6,212 bases of DNA from Gammaproteobacteria bacterium (lineage in GTDB: Bacteria; Pseudomonadota; Gammaproteobacteria; Ga0077536), in assembly GCA_030639105.1 (NCBI GenBank), contig DAOWDI010000155.1, positions 1 through 6,212 on the forward strand. Reading direction: 5' to 3'. Shown here in pieces: positions 5,642-6,212 of the stretch; position 1 is the first letter of the stretch; each line of letters begins with the position of its first letter. Position numbers and translations under genes: made by a program. The notes under the pieces were generated by a model that was not told where the DNA came from, did no database searches, and was given only the letters and a program-made list of their open reading frames with translations.

Positions 5642-6212
5642 ATGGTAGATTTCGCGCGCGAGCTAATACCCGTAAATATCGAAGACGAGATGCGTCAATC
5701 GTATATGGATTATGCGATGAGCGTGATCGTCGGGCGCGCGCTGCCGGACGTCCGCGACGGCCTCAAACCAGTACATCGTCGGGCGCTTTTTACGATGAGC
5801 GAGATCAGCAACGACTGGAACAAGCCGTACAAGAAATCCGCGCGTATCGTCGGTGAGGTCATGGGTAAATATCATCCGCACGGCGACTCGGCGATCTACG
5901 ACACGATCGTCCGTATGGCGCAGCCATTTTCGCTGCGTTATATGTTGGTCGACGGCCAGGGCAACTTCGGTTCCGTGGACGGCGATGCCCCCGCGGCTAT
6001 GCGTTACACCGAAGTTCGCATGGCCCGGATCGCGCACGAATTGATCGCCGATATCGACAAAGAGACTGTCGATTTTCAGCCCAACTACGACGGTTCACTG
6101 AGTGAGCCGACGGTTTTCCCAACCCGGGTTCCGAATCTGCTCGTCAACGGATCGACGGGGATCGCCGTGGGGATGGCGACGAACATGCCGCCGCACCATT
6201 TGGGCGAGATCG
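5642..6212 (+). CDS. gyrA: DNA gyrase subunit A, N-terminal part (cut by the window edge)
   Basis: GyrA is the DNA-cleaving and religating subunit of the A2B2 gyrase that introduces negative supercoils. The 190 codons present, about a fifth of a usual gyrA, cover the start of the winged-helix breakage-reunion domain. Visible landmarks are the N-terminal [57 protein letters not shown] and AAMRYTE with the catalytic Y122. Numbering coincides with E. coli without gaps, which fixes the ATG as the start; an in-frame stop lies at 5621-5623. The quinolone-resistance positions A67, G81, D82, S83, A84, D87 and Q106 are all of the susceptible E. coli type. No Shine-Dalgarno sequence is visible in the 20 bases before the ATG. 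The reading frame is still open at the right edge. It follows mtnA at 99 bases and seems to have its own promoter(s). Confidence 0.98.
   Translation, partial: MVDFARELIPVNIEDEMRQSYMDYAMSVIVGRALPDVRDGLKPVHRRALFTMSEISNDWNKPYKKSARIVGEVMGKYHPHGDSAIYDTIVRMAQPFSLRYMLVDGQGNFGSVDGDAPAAMRYTEVRMARIAHELIADIDKETVDFQPNYDGSLSEPTVFPTRVPNLLVNGSTGIAVGMATNMPPHHLGEI

Overview
The window is a compact, ordinary-looking piece of chromosome from a gammaproteobacterium. By eye it is roughly 60% GC. The evidence for this class is a bona fide RNase T, a family largely confined to Gammaproteobacteria; a GyrA that aligns with E. coli GyrA without gaps up to the quinolone-resistance region; and a methylthioadenosine deaminase / mtnA / gyrA neighbourhood of the kind known from Pseudomonas. 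I cannot name the genus.

Layout, left to right: (1) 65-2290, minus strand: a TonB-dependent outer-membrane receptor whose plug and barrel motifs resemble the OprC/NosA copper-receptor group. (2) 2291-2451: a divergent intergenic region with a short AT-rich core. (3) 2452-3084, plus strand: rnt, RNase T, with a TTG start. (4) 3085-3098: a 14-base convergent gap next to a hairpin that overlaps the end of rnt. (5) 3099-4415, minus strand: mtaD, 5-methylthioadenosine/S-adenosylhomocysteine deaminase, also with a TTG start behind a good ribosome binding site. (6) 4416-4492: a short divergent regulatory region with an inverted repeat. (7) 4493-5542, plus strand: mtnA, methylthioribose-1-phosphate isomerase. 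(8) 5543-5641: a region with two candidate promoters. (9) 5642-6212: the first 190 codons of gyrA, cut by the window edge.

How the genes fit together: mtaD and mtnA are divergent and belong to one pathway. The deaminase turns methylthioadenosine into methylthioinosine. A methylthioinosine phosphorylase, not in this window, would release methylthioribose-1-phosphate, and MtnA isomerises this to methylthioribulose-1-phosphate for methionine salvage. The receptor, RNase T and gyrase genes have no evident functional link to that pathway or to each other.

I found no mobile element, CRISPR array, RNA gene or recognisable new system. The points most worth a second look are the partly conserved copper-ligand set and the Met/Cys-rich loop of the receptor, and the gyrA leader with two candidate promoters but no visible Shine-Dalgarno sequence.
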